Assembly: GCF_008831285.2 (NCBI RefSeq)
Contig: NC_045138.2
Span: 12,848,571-12,912,570, forward strand
Origin: Nymphaea colorata
Lineage: Eukaryota > Streptophyta > Magnoliopsida > Nymphaeales > Nymphaeaceae
DNA: 64,000 nucleotides
Reading direction: 5' to 3'
Part shown: positions 1 through 13,300 of the stretch, one piece after another
How the letters are laid out: the number at the start of each line of letters is the position of its first letter
Position numbering within the stretch: the stretch's first letter is position 1
Translations under genes and position numbers: made by a program
Notes under the pieces: generated by a model
What the model saw: only the letters and a program-made list of their open reading frames with translations
What the model was told of the DNA's origin: nothing
Database searches by the model: none

Positions 1-102
1 ACAATTTTTTACATCCAAGCCGAGACCCAAGGGGGATGCTAAAATAACAATGTCAAACATTTGCTTTTCAATAAATAAACAACTGGAATAATGAAAGTAC
101 CA

Positions 103-2123
103 TGCTATGGATATGTTGGAACACACTCCAGTTCCTTTCGCATCCATTAGCACTGCATGTCTGGCTGAGGACTTTGATTGAAAAACGTGCTAGGTTTGGA
201 TAATCAAACCCATACCTAGTCCACCACAAATCTAAAATAAAATATAACAAATCAATGTGAAAGTTTTAAAAGAATCAAATGTAACAAATGCAAAGTAAAT
301 TAAAAATTTCTATGTATTTACTTGGATGTATGGTTGTCCTGGCTCGAATGGCGACAGGTTGTCCCATGTTCTGAAAACAAGTATCATATAGATCCAACTC
401 ATTGTGCACAACATCTTGTTCTCTAGAATTTGCCACTAACACGTTAATACAATCCAACAAACCACCTAAGACTTCTCTGTCCTTCTTAAATGTAGGAGAA
501 AATCTAATTGCAGGATTTAGATAGTAAGCTGCTGCATGAAGAGGTTGATGAAGTTGTCCAGTTCACCTTTTATCTATAATCTTCTATATGGGCATATATA
601 ACTTTTTCTTTCCTTTTAAATTGTCTCGAATTGCCTCTTTTGTTTTATCCATAGCTTCATATAAGTACCCTATGGAAGGTTTATCCTCGCTGTCAGCTAA
701 CCTGAGAACTTTAATTAATGGAACACAAGCCTTCAATAGCTTCACACATGATTCCCAAAATTCATTATTGAATACAATATCCACAACTAAAGAAGCATTT
801 CTTTTATGAGCATGTGGATATGTAGCTCATTCTTCACTAGCAAACATCTACCTCAAAGGAGTTCTTTGTTTCACCACACTCTGCACAGTCAATACATTTG
901 TGGCAAATCTAGTTTGTGCAGGTTGTATTAATTCAACTCTTTTTGTAAACTTTCTCATCAAACTCAATACATATGCATGATTATAGATAAATTTTGTTAC
1001 CTCTTGACATTGGTCAATGGCTGATTTCATATCATGCATCTCATTAAAATTTTGAAGCATTAGATTAACACAATGAGTGGCACATGGACTCCAAAAAATT
1101 GTTCTATACTTTTGAAATAACAAATCTCCTGCAGCTTTATAATTTGCATTATCTGTAATAAACTGTACAATGTTTGCAGGTCAAACTTCTTGTACGACAT
1201 TATCAAAAACATTGAACAAAATCTCAGCAGTCTTAGGAACATCAGACAAGTCAAGAGATTTTAAGAACATTGTACCTTTAGGGTAATAAACAAAAAAATT
1301 TACAAGTTTTCTTGACCTTGTATCAGTCCATCCATCTAACATAATGGAGCAACCTGTTTCCTTCCAACATAATTTCAACTCATCGCAATGTTCAGACACT
1401 TCTTTTACTGTATCCTGAAGAATTTTGCCCCTCAACTGATGATATGAAGGCATTTTGAATCCGAGGCCTATAGAAGCAATTGCATCTGCCATGGCTTGGA
1501 ATTGAAAAGAATTAGCTGCATTAAATGGAATACATGCATTATAAAACCATTTCCCTACCTTCTTTTGTGCATGATATAGCATATCTTTAGATGTCATAGC
1601 AGCACAAATCTGCGGCTGACCACCTGGGCTATTACTAACACTAGACCTACCAGTAGGAACTCTACCACTAAGTGGTCGCATACCACGCCTGACCCTAATA
1701 TCTGTTGTGCCTCTTCTCTTCCTTCCTGTTATGCCAGATCGACCTCTTTCATACATGATCCCTCTTCCTCTACGATCTCTACTTCTTGAGGTCTCCAAAT
1801 CTGTTCTTAGACTGCTATCATCTTCATCATCACATTCATAAGGTTCTTCCTCTTCTTCTTCATCTTCCAAAGGCTCATTATAGCCTACATCTGCTTCTTC
1901 AATTTCTTTTTGTATCCTCTTTTGACGTAAAACATGAAGCATATCTAAACATTGCTGACGCACAAATGGAGGCAAAGGTTTGTTTGGTTCTCCAACACAA
2001 GGAGACACATCTTTGGAGGTCCCTGTCAAATGGTGTTTCATTCTACCAACCTCCTGAAAATGTATTCCCACAAAAGCTACATTTGAGTTTCAAGCGGTTA
2101 TTCTCCTTCACCCTTTTGCATCA
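103..2123 (-). pseudogene. hAT transposase relic
   Basis: Reading on the - strand from MDHTW near 2133, an early TGA, a frameshift inside the BED finger (near 2050), a stop after TPLR near 848, and TGA in place of the Trp codon near 567 break the frame. The longest open piece (1181-2071) has the acidic and RGR-rich linker and DUF659 ([17 protein letters not shown]). The C-terminal piece at 68-250 has [15 protein letters not shown]. The lesions differ from those of the 58561 copy. Confidence 0.8.
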
Positions 2124-2494
2124 TTGCCATGTATGATCCATATCTTAAAAAAAAACGAAATCCTATGGTAAACTTAATGAAAAACATTCAAAATCTTTCA
2201 ATCTATGATTGTACGGTAAAAAATTATGAATATATGGTAAAAACATGAGATTTCATACCTTACGAAGAAGAAATGAAGAAAACCCCTTTCCTCCCAACGA
2301 AAATCAACCACCTACGCACAAATCGACCCCTTAATCTTCGATTTCATGGTGAAAATCAACTTTTTGATGGTGAAAATGGACGATCACCCTCCTTGACGGC
2401 AGTATCCGAGCGTGAGAAATGAAGAACGGAGGGTGTTTTTCAAAAAGAAGTCGAATAAGTAGGTCTCGGGCGGGTTTCTGCGAAATCAATCCGT

Positions 2495-2655
2495 CTCATA
2501 CGATACGGGGTGTATCACCCCGTATCGTACGAGACGGGCCCTGTATCGCACGATACGTGCGATACAGGAATGATCCACCCCCTATTTACGATACGGGGAG
2601 TGTATCGTACCGTATTTTCAAAATAGTACGATACGTATCGTACGATACGCACAAC
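2495..2655. repeat. Palindromic subterminal array of the truncated hAT copy
   Basis: The same cgtatcgtacgatacg motif and variants (for example gtatcgcacgatacgtgcga) are clustered next to the terminus at 2659, confirming that the array is a family feature. Confidence 0.75.
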
Positions 2656-2659
2656 ATTG

Positions 2660-3589
2660 ATTAATACTTTCTTTTTGTCACTTTTAGTTTATTTAGTTTT
2701 ATTTATGTTTTCCTATTAGTTTCTGATTTATTTCATTTATACATAATCTTTTTATTCTTTCAAAGTTTTCCGAGTTTTTTTTGAGATTTTCTCCCAAAAA
2801 AAATACTGAAAATACCGGAGAAAAATCTCGCTGTTAAAAACCAAGAACGATATATGTGACAATGGTTTGAAGATCCTTAAAAAAACATGAGATCTAATGC
2901 CTTAACAATAGTAGGTCAGGGGAATGAAGTATGGCATAGATTTTGATCATCTTAATGGGATGGGATTTGATTACAAAAAGGCCTTTGAAGCTGTACCTAG
3001 TGCCGTGACATCTTTATCCATTGCCTCCATGAGAAACGGCTACCTTCAAAATTGATATATGTGAGCAATAATATTTCGATTGAGGGAGGTTCCTGTTAAG
3101 GCGAGCCATTCACTCATAAACCAATTGAAACTTATTCAGCATAAACACTAAGCCTTGTGATTTCATCTATTTACAGTATATATCCTTTTTACTCGAATGC
3201 TACCAGCATGGCATGTAATAATTCTTGAAACTGATGACAGCAACATGGAAAGGGCACATTTTCGATTTCAGATCATGCATTTACTTTTGTTTCTACGATT
3301 TCTGACAGTTATATTTTTAGAGTGTATTTTCTCATGTTTTCCTGCTCTAATCATTTTTTCCATTTCTCCCTTCACTTTGTCATGTTCAAGCCACCACTGG
3401 CATGTCAAACATCATGCTTGGTTTTCTTGATGGTTATTGCTGCAAATTTATGTTTGTCCAAGTGGTTGATGCATATGAAACCATCAAGTTGAAATTTATT
3501 TGCTATTTGAACTTTGATTCTTTGAGATTTACGATGAAATTTTATGAAATTTTTTGTCAACCCTTTGTCCTTTTTATATTTTACTGTAG
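2660..3589. other. ZDP intron, no gene seen
   Basis: AT-rich, stops in all frames. The catalytic motif I exon of ZDP was searched for here and not found. Confidence 0.6.
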
Positions 3590-3671
3590 GGTTGGTCCAG
3601 ATGCATGGTCTCTCCTGTATCCATCAATACCAGATAAGCTACAAAAATTATATAATGATGGATATAAGCTG
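3590..3671 (+). CDS. ZDP: ZDP exon (VGPDAWSLLYPS region)
   Basis: Acceptor ttactgtag at 3588-3589, donor gtttga at 3672. The exon is 82 nt. Its first base completes a codon begun in an exon left of the window. It encodes VGPDAWSLLYPSIP through GYKL, the start of the phosphatase core after motif I. Confidence 0.85.
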
Positions 3672-4462
3672 GTTTGATACAATTCTGTCTTTGACATTTG
3701 TTCTATTTTTGAAATGGTTGGATTTGTTTGTAAAATTGTGACACGTTAATGTTTCCTCAGGTAATTTTCACTAATGAGTCTAACATAGAACGATGGAAGA
3801 AGGAAAGACAAAAAGCAATTGACTCAAAAATTGGCAGACTGAATAGCTTTATTAAGCTTGTCAAAGTTCCAATTCAGGTTGCTCTTAAATACTACGTTTG
3901 ATTTTTGTAGTCTCTTTTCTTACTGTTTATTGTTACAGAATCCGGTTGAAAGTCATATGTTATGTGCTAGTTTTTTTGTTTCTGTCCTGTTTTATGGACT
4001 TAACTTTCCGTCTTGGCTGAGCATGACTTTTATGAAGCATAAATACTGCTAAATGCATGGCTACAATATCATTTTATTTATTCTCCAAAAGTTCTTGAAT
4101 AATCTTGTTCTATACATTTCATGGAAGGTATTCTCCAATAAAGTTTGAAACAAATCCATGTGTGAAGCTTACTCCTATCCTATCTGCAGGTTTTCATTGC
4201 TTGTGGGATGCAACAAAAAGATGACATGTTTCGGAAGCCAAAGCCTGGAATGTGGAGACTAATGGAGCAAAAGTTTAATTCAGGAATTGAAGTTGATATG
4301 GAACAGTAAAACTTCTTTGCTTCTCTACTCAACTTTGTCTTCCCCTATGTTTTTCTTTTCTTTTTCTTAAGTAGTTATTTATAGGATGATTTCGTGGTAA
4401 ATGTATAAGAAGGTTGCTGAAAATGCCAATTTGTCAGCAAAATACACACACACACACACACA

Positions 4463-4519
<57 letters not shown>

Positions 4520-4990
4520 ATGTTGCAAAATATTGGGAGAGATGGGAGAGAAGAAAATCATTCATTAATTAACCCTAATCTCTCTTAAATAGAGATTAGA
4601 TGGTGGCATATGGCATATTGGTGCTCCAAAATGGCTGTTGCACCCCTGTTGCACTCATGTCGATGCTGGTGCTGGGTGCTTCTCCGACACAACACATCCG
4701 GTGCGGTTGGCTGAATCGAGCCAAAATTGACCATTTTAACTGCACACCGGACTAAACTAGCTCTAATGTAAGAAGTTTACATGTAAATATGGATAAATAA
4801 GGCTACTAAACAGTTAAATAACTACATACAAACTGTATTAATGAGAAATTCCCGTCTCTTGATTCTAAATAACTTCAATATAAATTCTAATTTCTAAATA
4901 AAACTTCTATCATAAAGACTAAATTTCTCATAAGTCATAAACAACTAAACAAGTAAAAATCAAGGTATGGAAAAAATGAAAGTTTTAATA

Positions 4991-5043
<53 letters not shown>

Positions 5044-8000
5044 ATATAATATATATTATATATACACGATTGTACCCATATCTATGTGACGTAGCGTGTG
5101 CGCACACATAGACACACACACATATAGCGCCACACCCGCATTTTTTTTTTTTTTGAAAATTGCCACATCCGCACTGGCACCTTGCACCCATGTGACATAG
5201 GTGGCAACAAAGAAAATTACATCTAAGTCCAACAAATTGAATTAAAAATAATAAAGAAGCCTCTCCCTATTTTAAAGTATTTGCTAATCACTACCTACGG
5301 TCTTTTATTTTCTTTCAACACTCTTCCTTATGCTGGTGCATATGTATCTAACATTTAGAGAACCCAGAGATAGGTAGAAATTTAGTAAACACATTGGCAA
5401 TTTAATTGTTAATCAAGACATGAATGATAGAGATGTTTCTTGCCTGCACCATATCTTTGATGTAGTGACAATTGGCCTTTATATGTTTGGTCCTTTCATA
5501 AAGGACTAGATTATTAGCAAGATAGGTGGTTACTTTGTTGTTACATACACCCTCACTAGAAAAGAGACTTGACCCTCAAGCTAGCACACATTGTCTTTAC
5601 CCAAATTATCTAGCTGCAGTTTGGCTCATAGTTCTGTACTCAAATTTTTGCACTCAATCTTGCACCATTGACTGCTTTTCACTCCTCCAACTAATCGGAT
5701 TTTTCTCAACAAAGATACAAAATCTAGAAAATGAATATTCTATCTTCAACTGATCCAACATAGTGAGCATCTGTGAAGGCCATCACATCAAGTGAATTGC
5801 TTACAATAGTGCTCTTCTTTGTATCGGCTTGAGATATTTGAGTACCATCAGGGCTGCTTTCCAATGAAATTTTCTTGGTTTTTCCATAAACTGACTTTAC
5901 TTTCCCAAAACTAGAGAGATATCGAGGCATGTAACTGTAGCATATAGGAGTTTACCAATTGGTGAGCAATATAATTTGCTATCTACCTACTCAAAGTCCA
6001 CAATATATAGGTGGAGCCGAGTGTCCTTGTTTCTTGAAGCAAATCAAAAACATTTCGCTTGAGAAAAAACAATACCTTCACTACTTCTTGCAACTTTTAT
6101 CCCTAAAAAGTACCTAAGAGGACCAACATCTGTAGTAACAAAGTGCTTATGTAGAATAATAAACTAGATGTCTGTAATGTGGGACTGAATACCATTCATG
6201 ATTCAGGACATGACAATGTCATTATCCTCTACCCATGTAGCATATTTTATGTTTTATTGGTAGGTTTTGGTTCAAGAAGAATATGCTTGTGCCAATGTCC
6301 TGACACAGACATAAGAAAAAATCGTAGACCATTTTTATAATTATTTTCATCCAATTCAGCAGAAGATCAATATGAAAATGGATTCACAAACACTTTGTGT
6401 TCTGCTGGAATATTAGTTTTAGGCTCAGTTTTGGAGTCCTCCGTTGCCATGATTCAAAACAACCACCACGAACCTGTCAGCAATATTGAAAGCTGCAAGA
6501 GACAAAATCTGCCACCCAACAGATGATACTATAATGCTTCAGCATTAGGACAGATTTGAGGGAATAAAAGATTCTGAAATAATCTGATCTGAAAAACGCC
6601 CACGTCAAGATTCAGCATCACAAATTCAATCAAGATAATAATATGTTTATGATCGAGATAATTAAGAAAACACTCCAAATCTGTGCGACAATAATAAAGA
6701 CTTCAAGATACTAAGCAACCAGTCCAATAAGAAAAGCAATGCAGTCTAGCAAACAAAAACTCCATGATGTAAGAATCTTTGCTTGTTCACGTCTCTCCGT
6801 CTGAAATCAGGTAGAATGAGAAGAAGAAATAGAAGAGAAGACAAATGGAGGAAGAGAGTCACCGGCGTTAACAGCCGTGTGATCCTTAATCTATATTAAA
6901 GAATTAACCTAATCAGGTTATAACAAAATGTACACAAATTATATAACATTTACAGAAGTGCCACCGCCTAGTATGTTTAGGCGTGTGGATTAGAAAACAA
7001 GTGGATCGGGTCTAAATAGACCCGAGCCTTCATACGCACAAACAGCCCCCCTCAAGTTGTGCATGAGATTTGACCATGCATAACTTGTTCTTCAATTCCC
7101 AAAAGTGCTGCCCTGTGAGTCCTTTAGTAAAGATATCAGTTATCTGTTCACTGGTGGATATATAAGTAGGCAAAATCTCGGCTTCTTCAACCTTCTGACG
7201 GATGAAGTATTGATCAATCTCTATGTGTTTGGTACGATGATGCAGAATGGGATTGAAGGTAATTTTTATTGCACTTTGATTGTCACATAGTAATGATGAC
7301 TGGGCAATAGAAAGATTAAGCTCTCCAAGCAAATGTCGTAACCATGATGCTTCAGCTGTCCCTGCAGCCATTGCTCTGTACTCTGCCTCAGTGCTGGATC
7401 GTGCAACAACACGCTGCTTTTTACTGCTCCAACAAATGAGATTAGAATCAAGAAAAAGACAGAAACCTGAAACTGATCGTCGATCATCGGGATCGCCTGC
7501 CCAGTCTGCATCAGTATATGTATATATGCTATGTCCAAGAGAAACATTGGGGCATTTTGTGTAGACTAGTCCATCTCCAAGAGAAGCTTTGAGATACCGC
7601 AATATCCGCTTAGCGGCATCCATATGTCCTTCTGTGGGGGCATGCATGAACTGAGAAATCTGATTTACAGCATATACTATGTCTGGGCGAGTAAAAGTGA
7701 GGTATTGTAACACACCAACAATGTTGCGATAGAATGTAGGATCGGAGTATGCTGCAGTTCCATTAGATGAAGTCAACTTAGTGTTTAGAACACTAGGAGT
7801 AGTTATGGGTTTGCAATTAGTCATGTCTGCCTTGTCCAAAACATTAAGGGTATACTTGTGCTGCGTAAGAGTCAATCTATCATTTGTCCTGTCAAGCTCA
7901 ACACCCAAAAAATATCGTAATTTGCCGAGATCCTTCATCTTGAATTCTTGCTTCAACATATCTTTAACATAGGATATATGTGATGCCGAGTTCCCAGTGA

Positions 8001-11000
8001 TAACAATATCATCAACATATATAAGCAACCAAGTGGTAGTTTCTCCGGAATGATAGATAAACAAAGAGTGATCGAGAGAGCTTCGGAGAAAACCAACTTG
8101 TTGTATATGATGAGAAAAACGATCGAACCATGATCTAGAAGTTTGCTTCAACCCATATAGAGATTTTTGTAATTTACAAACCCATTGTTGAGGATCATGA
8201 GTAGTATAGCCAGGAGGTTGCTCCATGTAAACCTCTTCCTTAAGAATCCCATGAAGGAATGCATTTTTAAACTGATAAAGAGGCCATCCATATGAGACTG
8301 CAAGAGAAATAATCACGCGTATTGTTCCCATCTTGATGACTGGACTGAATGTTTCATCATAATCTTCCCCATATTGCTGAGTGAACCCGCGTGCCACAAG
8401 ACGCGCCTTATGTCGATCAATGCTACCATCTGGCTTATATTTCAGCTTGTAAACCCACTTGGAACCCACAACATTCTTATCATTTGGACGAGGAACAATC
8501 TGCCAAGTTTGACATTCATGCAAGGCTGTCATTTCCTCATTCATAGCTTCAACCCAACATTTTTCCTTACTCGCATGGTGATAAGATTTTGGTTCCACCT
8601 TTTTGTTGACTTCTGTCATAAACAACTGAAAATCCAAAGAAAAATTATTATAGCTCACCCATCTATCAATAGGATGTCTCACGCGTTGTGACTGGCGTGG
8701 AACTGCGGTTGGATCTGCCGTAGGAACTGATCGCGTAGAATACACCAGGCCTGAGAACCGATTATATGTAGGTGGATCATTGGGCTGAGGAAATGGAGGC
8801 ATGCTGTCCAAGGAGCTACTTATAGGTGTTTCGGGTTCATTAACAACTTGCTCCTTGTGTTCATTCAACTTTTCCGCCCCTTGTCTTAAGATTTCAGCAT
8901 GTAACCAAGTATCATAAAACTCATTTTTGTCCTTGAGTGTTAGAGAAGTTGCCTTGGAGTCCTGTAACCTGCTTTCATAAAAAATAACATGCCGTGAAAT
9001 ATGTACACGCCCAGTTTTAGGGTTGTAACATCTATAACCCTTGTAATTTTCTGCATACCCTATAAATCTGCACAAAACAGCACGATCTTGAAATTTGTTT
9101 CGTAAGGAAACATCAACATGCACATAGCACACACATCCAAAAACACGTAAATCTTCATAACACGGCTGTTCTTGATGTAATAGAAAAAATGGAGATTTTC
9201 CATCAAGCAAAGCCAATGGCAGTCGATTTATAGCATGAACAGCTGTATGAAAAGCCTCGGTCCACAATGTCATAGGTAAGTCTGTGTCATGCATCATGCT
9301 AAGGGCGCTTTCAACAATATGCCTATGTTTCCTTTCAGCAATTCCGTTTTGCTGAGGTGTATGGGGGCATGAAGTTTGTCTAGTGATCCCATTATCTAGT
9401 AGATACTCAGTAAATTCACTAGAAATAAATTCACCACCACCATCACATTGAAAATGCACAATATTGCTGGAATATTTATTCTGAACCAAAGCATGAAATT
9501 GAGTGAACAGGCGGAAGACTTCTGATTTGTGTTTCATGAAATGAATCCAAGTATATCGGGAATATGAATCAATAAAAATAACATAATATCTACTCCCAGA
9601 AGAAGAAGGAATTGGAGCAGGCCCCCAAACATCGGAATGTATAGTGTCAAAAGCCTTTGAAGCTCTTTTATTTATTAATTGAAAAGGAAGGGCATGGCTC
9701 TTACAGATATGACAACTCGAGCACATGCTGAACTCACTGACTGAACTCAGACTGGACTTATCTAAGAGCCCGTTTGCAACAAGACTTCGAACAAAAGACT
9801 GACTACAATGAGCTAACCGACCATGCCAAATGGATGGCTTATTATATTCTGCGACATTGATTTCACTATGAATTGAAAAGGATGGATCTGAAGGGTGAGA
9901 TTTTGACAACTTTGGAGCTTCTTCAAGAACATACATGTTGCCTTTGCGAGTGCCCTCAGCGAACGTCCTCTTGGTTCGAGCATCCTTGACATAAACAGAA
10001 GACGGTGTGAATTCAACAGAGGAGTGAGTATCATCAATCAGTTTGGACACTGAGATAATATTTTTCTTGACACTTGGAACAACAAGGACATTCTTTAATG
10101 GAATGGAAGAGGAACCCATAGATATTTGTGCATTTCCAATGTGCGATATTGTGTGATGGGAACCATCTCCCGTGACAACTGAGCCTTGATCTAAATAAGG
10201 GAAAACACTAGATAAAGTACCTGTGTCACCAGTAACATGGGCTGCTGCTCCAGAGTCCACATACCACTCTCCTTGCTCATTTTGCTTCAAGTGGAGCTTA
10301 GACAAGGCTGTCATAAGAAGTTGTTGCACCTCCGATGAAACATTTGATGTTGGATTTGAGCTAGATGAGGATGAAACTGACCCTACTGCTGCCTTGTTTT
10401 CACGCCTGACTTGATTATTTTTATTCTGAGGATTGTGCCAACATTCTGATTTCACATGTCCCCTCTTATTACAATAGAAGCAAGTCGGAACCCTTCTAGA
10501 TGTGGCGGCAGTAGTATTCATGCCTGGTGGTGTCGGGAGAATCCCTCTTCCCATTCTTGCCTGAGGAGTCCAATGGCGAGTACGATTCCCTTGCAATGCA
10601 TGTGTCCCTGTAATCAATACATTGTGGCTGTTGGGAGAAATCATATTCTGTCGCTGCACACGACTAGCTTCGTGTTGAAATAACTTGGCTTTCAGATCTT
10701 CAAAAGATGGAAGGACAGGTAAAACCTCCAAGGCTGTGCAAAAAATATCAAACTCTGTTCCCAGGCCACTCAAGGCTTGTTGCACTTTGTCTTTATCGCT
10801 GACAGGATGTCCAATGGCAACAAGTTGATCACTTACGTTTTTTATTTCATTCAGATATTCCAAAACTGTACGCGTCCCACGCTTGATATCCTGAAATTGT
10901 CTTCTTAATTGCAGAAACCGTGCTTCCGATACTTGAGAGTACGTAGTGGCAAGGGTAGACCACAATTCTAAAGCTGTTAAATCATCATCAATGCCTCCTA

Positions 11001-13252
11001 ATACCTCCTCTGACAAGGTAGAAGTAATATATGCAACAAGTGACTGGTCGTGGGCCAGCCAAACATCATATTCAGGATTACTTTCCGTAAGAGTATCATA
11101 TTCAATGCTAGTTTCACTTCCAGCCGAAGCCCCAGTAGCTTGATCTCCCACTACGGTCTTCTTCACTTCACGGTAAATATATTTTGGAGGTGCTGGAGTA
11201 GTGCCATCGATATGCCCATAGAGTCTATGACTTTTAATAAATGGAACAATTTGACGTTTCCAAGTCAAATAGTTACTATGATTCAGTTTTTGGGAGATAA
11301 GTTGGGAGAGAAAGCTGGAGGATAGAAGAGAGGGTGTCCGCTGATCCATGACTGAAGAAAGATGATTAGGGCAGGCAACGTGAGGCAGATTGGTGCAGCA
11401 ACAGAATTAGGGCAAAAACGAACCGAAATTAGGGCAAATCAATTTAGGGCAAACGATGAGAGTAAATCACACAAGATTCAAGGCAGAAACCGAAATGAGG
11501 GATATCCACGCCAGAAATGAGTACTTAGGGCAGATTAGGGATAATCACGTCAAACTGAAACCACTCACCGGAGGACGAGGTAACCTGGCTCTGATACCAT
11601 GTAAGAATCTTTGCTTGTTCATGTCTCTCCGTCTGAAATCAGGTAGAATGAGAAGAAGAAATAGAAGAGAAGACAAATGGAGGAAGAGAGTCACCGGCGT
11701 TAACAGACGTGTGATCCTTAATCTATATTAAAGAATTAACCTAATCAGGTTATAACAAAATGTACACAAATTATATAACATTTACAGAAGTGCCACCGCC
11801 TAGTATGTTTAGGCGTGTGGATTAGAAAACAAGTGGATCGGGTCTGAATAGACCCGAGCCTTCATACGCACAAAACTTAACACATGACAGGTCCATGACT
11901 TGATTATTGAGAAACGGAGACGAAAGAAGTTTGTGCAGGCATGATATTTCCAGACCCAAATCCACACTTCAACTTACAGAACTGATATAGATTTGACATC
12001 AGAATCGTCCAAAAACAATCAGCAGTGTGAAGTGAGACATCTACCCAAAATATCACGTCTCCTGGAAGTAGGCATATAGGCAACCAGGGGACTGATTGCT
12101 CCATGGAAGTCTTACTGCTCTAAAATAATCTTCGTATCAGAGGCAGTAAAACAAGCAGTACGAGAGAGAAAAATTGAAGAGACGAAAGTGGAAGAGAAAG
12201 AAAGGAAGAAGAAGATTGAGGAAGAGGATAAAAAAATTTATGCGTCAGAGACTCCCAGGCATGGCAGCTCTGATACCATGTTGCAGAATATTGGGAGTGA
12301 AAAATAATTCATTGATTAACCCTAATATCCCTTAGAATAGAGATGAGGTATGGCTGCAAAGAAAATCACATCTAAATCCAACAAATAATTAAACATATAA
12401 AGAAGCCTCTCCCTATTTTATAAAGAAGCCTCTCCTTATTTTAATGTATGTGCTAATCACTACCTATGTCCTTTATTTACTCTCAACAATTGAATTGCTT
12501 GGCCAGAGGAGATGTTGCCACTCTAATTCTGGTCTTACTTTACACCTTAAATAACGTAATATGCATGTTTTATGCTAGGCGAGATGTACCTTCAATCTGA
12601 TGTTTCTATAATTTCATGATTGGAGAGAGGGGATGTTGTAGGAAGTCTCAAGTGGGGATTGGAATCAACTTTGGTTTACCAACTACCATGGACATTACAA
12701 TTTGGAGTTTGAGTTTCAGGGTCTGCTTTGTATATTTCATTCTGGATTTGGTTGTTCGCCTCCAATTTGTTGCTTATTTTGTGACTTTTCTATTAAAAAA
12801 TTCACTTAAAATGTGCCTTTACTTGTCTTTCAGTTCCTTTTATGTCGGAGATGCTGCAGGGAGAGTCAATGATCATAGTGATGCTGATATAGGTTTTGCT
12901 AAGGTGTAGTCTTGCTGTCTCTTATATTTTTCTTATGCTTATTCATTTGGGTAGTGTAATGTGTTTTCTACTAGATCTTGTCATATACCTGTACATGTTT
13001 ATCGAAAGCCAGTTTTTCAAAGACCTGGTTTGCTCCCTAAGAATGCTAGTCCACTGGTGTCTCCTCAGTTGGAACTTTTTTGGTGTATCACCTTTCTTGT
13101 CTTTGATCCACATGTCCAGCTAAGCATGTTTACCCTGAAAAAATATGGTTCTAATTGTTCAATTTTGATTCGGATGTATTTTTATTGTAATGAACATACC
13201 TTGTGAAGATAAACTACAAGAAAATAAGTAGAATGGAAGGAAAGAAGAAGAG

Positions 13253-13300
<48 letters not shown>

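Larger units (their letters stand above)
103..2659 (-). mobile_element. hAT transposon, second copy, 3'-truncated
   Basis: This is the same family as the element at 58561. Its 5' end is at 2659 (CAATGTTGTG read on the - strand), with the same palindromic subterminal array at 2495-2655. Homology stops near position 103, after the QHIHS codons of the dimerisation domain, so the last exon and the 3' end are missing. It is antisense in the ZDP intron. A target duplication cannot be tested because one end is lost. Confidence 0.85.
6768..11882 (-). mobile_element. Copia LTR retrotransposon A (5.1 kb)
   Basis: 3' LTR 6768-7044 and 5' LTR 11600-11882 on the - strand. A 5-bp duplication catga lies at 6763-6767 and 11883-11887. 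PBS TGGTATCAGAGCC lies next to 11600, and a purine tract (gaggggggc) next to 7044. The LTRs differ by three substitutions and a 6-bp indel at the outer end. One 1439-codon gag-pol frame fills the interior. It is nested in relic B within the ZDP intron. Confidence 0.92.
4521..12488 (-). mobile_element. Copia-type LTR relic B (host of nested element A)
   Basis: LTRs begin TGTTGCARAATATTGGGAG at 4521 and 12279, and the ends read TTTCAACA/CTCAACA. Flanks tttga (4516-4520) and attga (12489-12493) agree at 4 of 5 bases. A PBS complementary to initiator Met-tRNA lies at 12263-12278. A gag start (MATEDSKTEPKTN) lies near 6450 on the - strand, and a decayed RNase H piece (VMAFTDAHYVGSVEDR) near 5780. 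Most of pol is gone. Element A has landed in the leader. It sits in the ZDP intron 4306-12833. Confidence 0.75.

Noticed and set aside
2660-3589. Search for the ZDP motif I exon (FDFDGCL type)
   Set aside because: No such codons in any frame; it must be left of the window.
4379-5191. Frames rich in Tyr-Ile or Cys-Val
   Set aside because: Translations of (TA)n and (CA)n microsatellites.
11456-11731. 91-codon frame on the + strand
   Set aside because: Lies across the leader and 5' LTR of Copia A, antisense; repetitive and without a domain.
12961-13206. 81-codon frame with YRKPVFQRPGLLPKN as another ZDP exon
   Set aside because: Does not match the expected ZDP continuation, which is found at 24088 (AIGLKFF); no splice signals fit.
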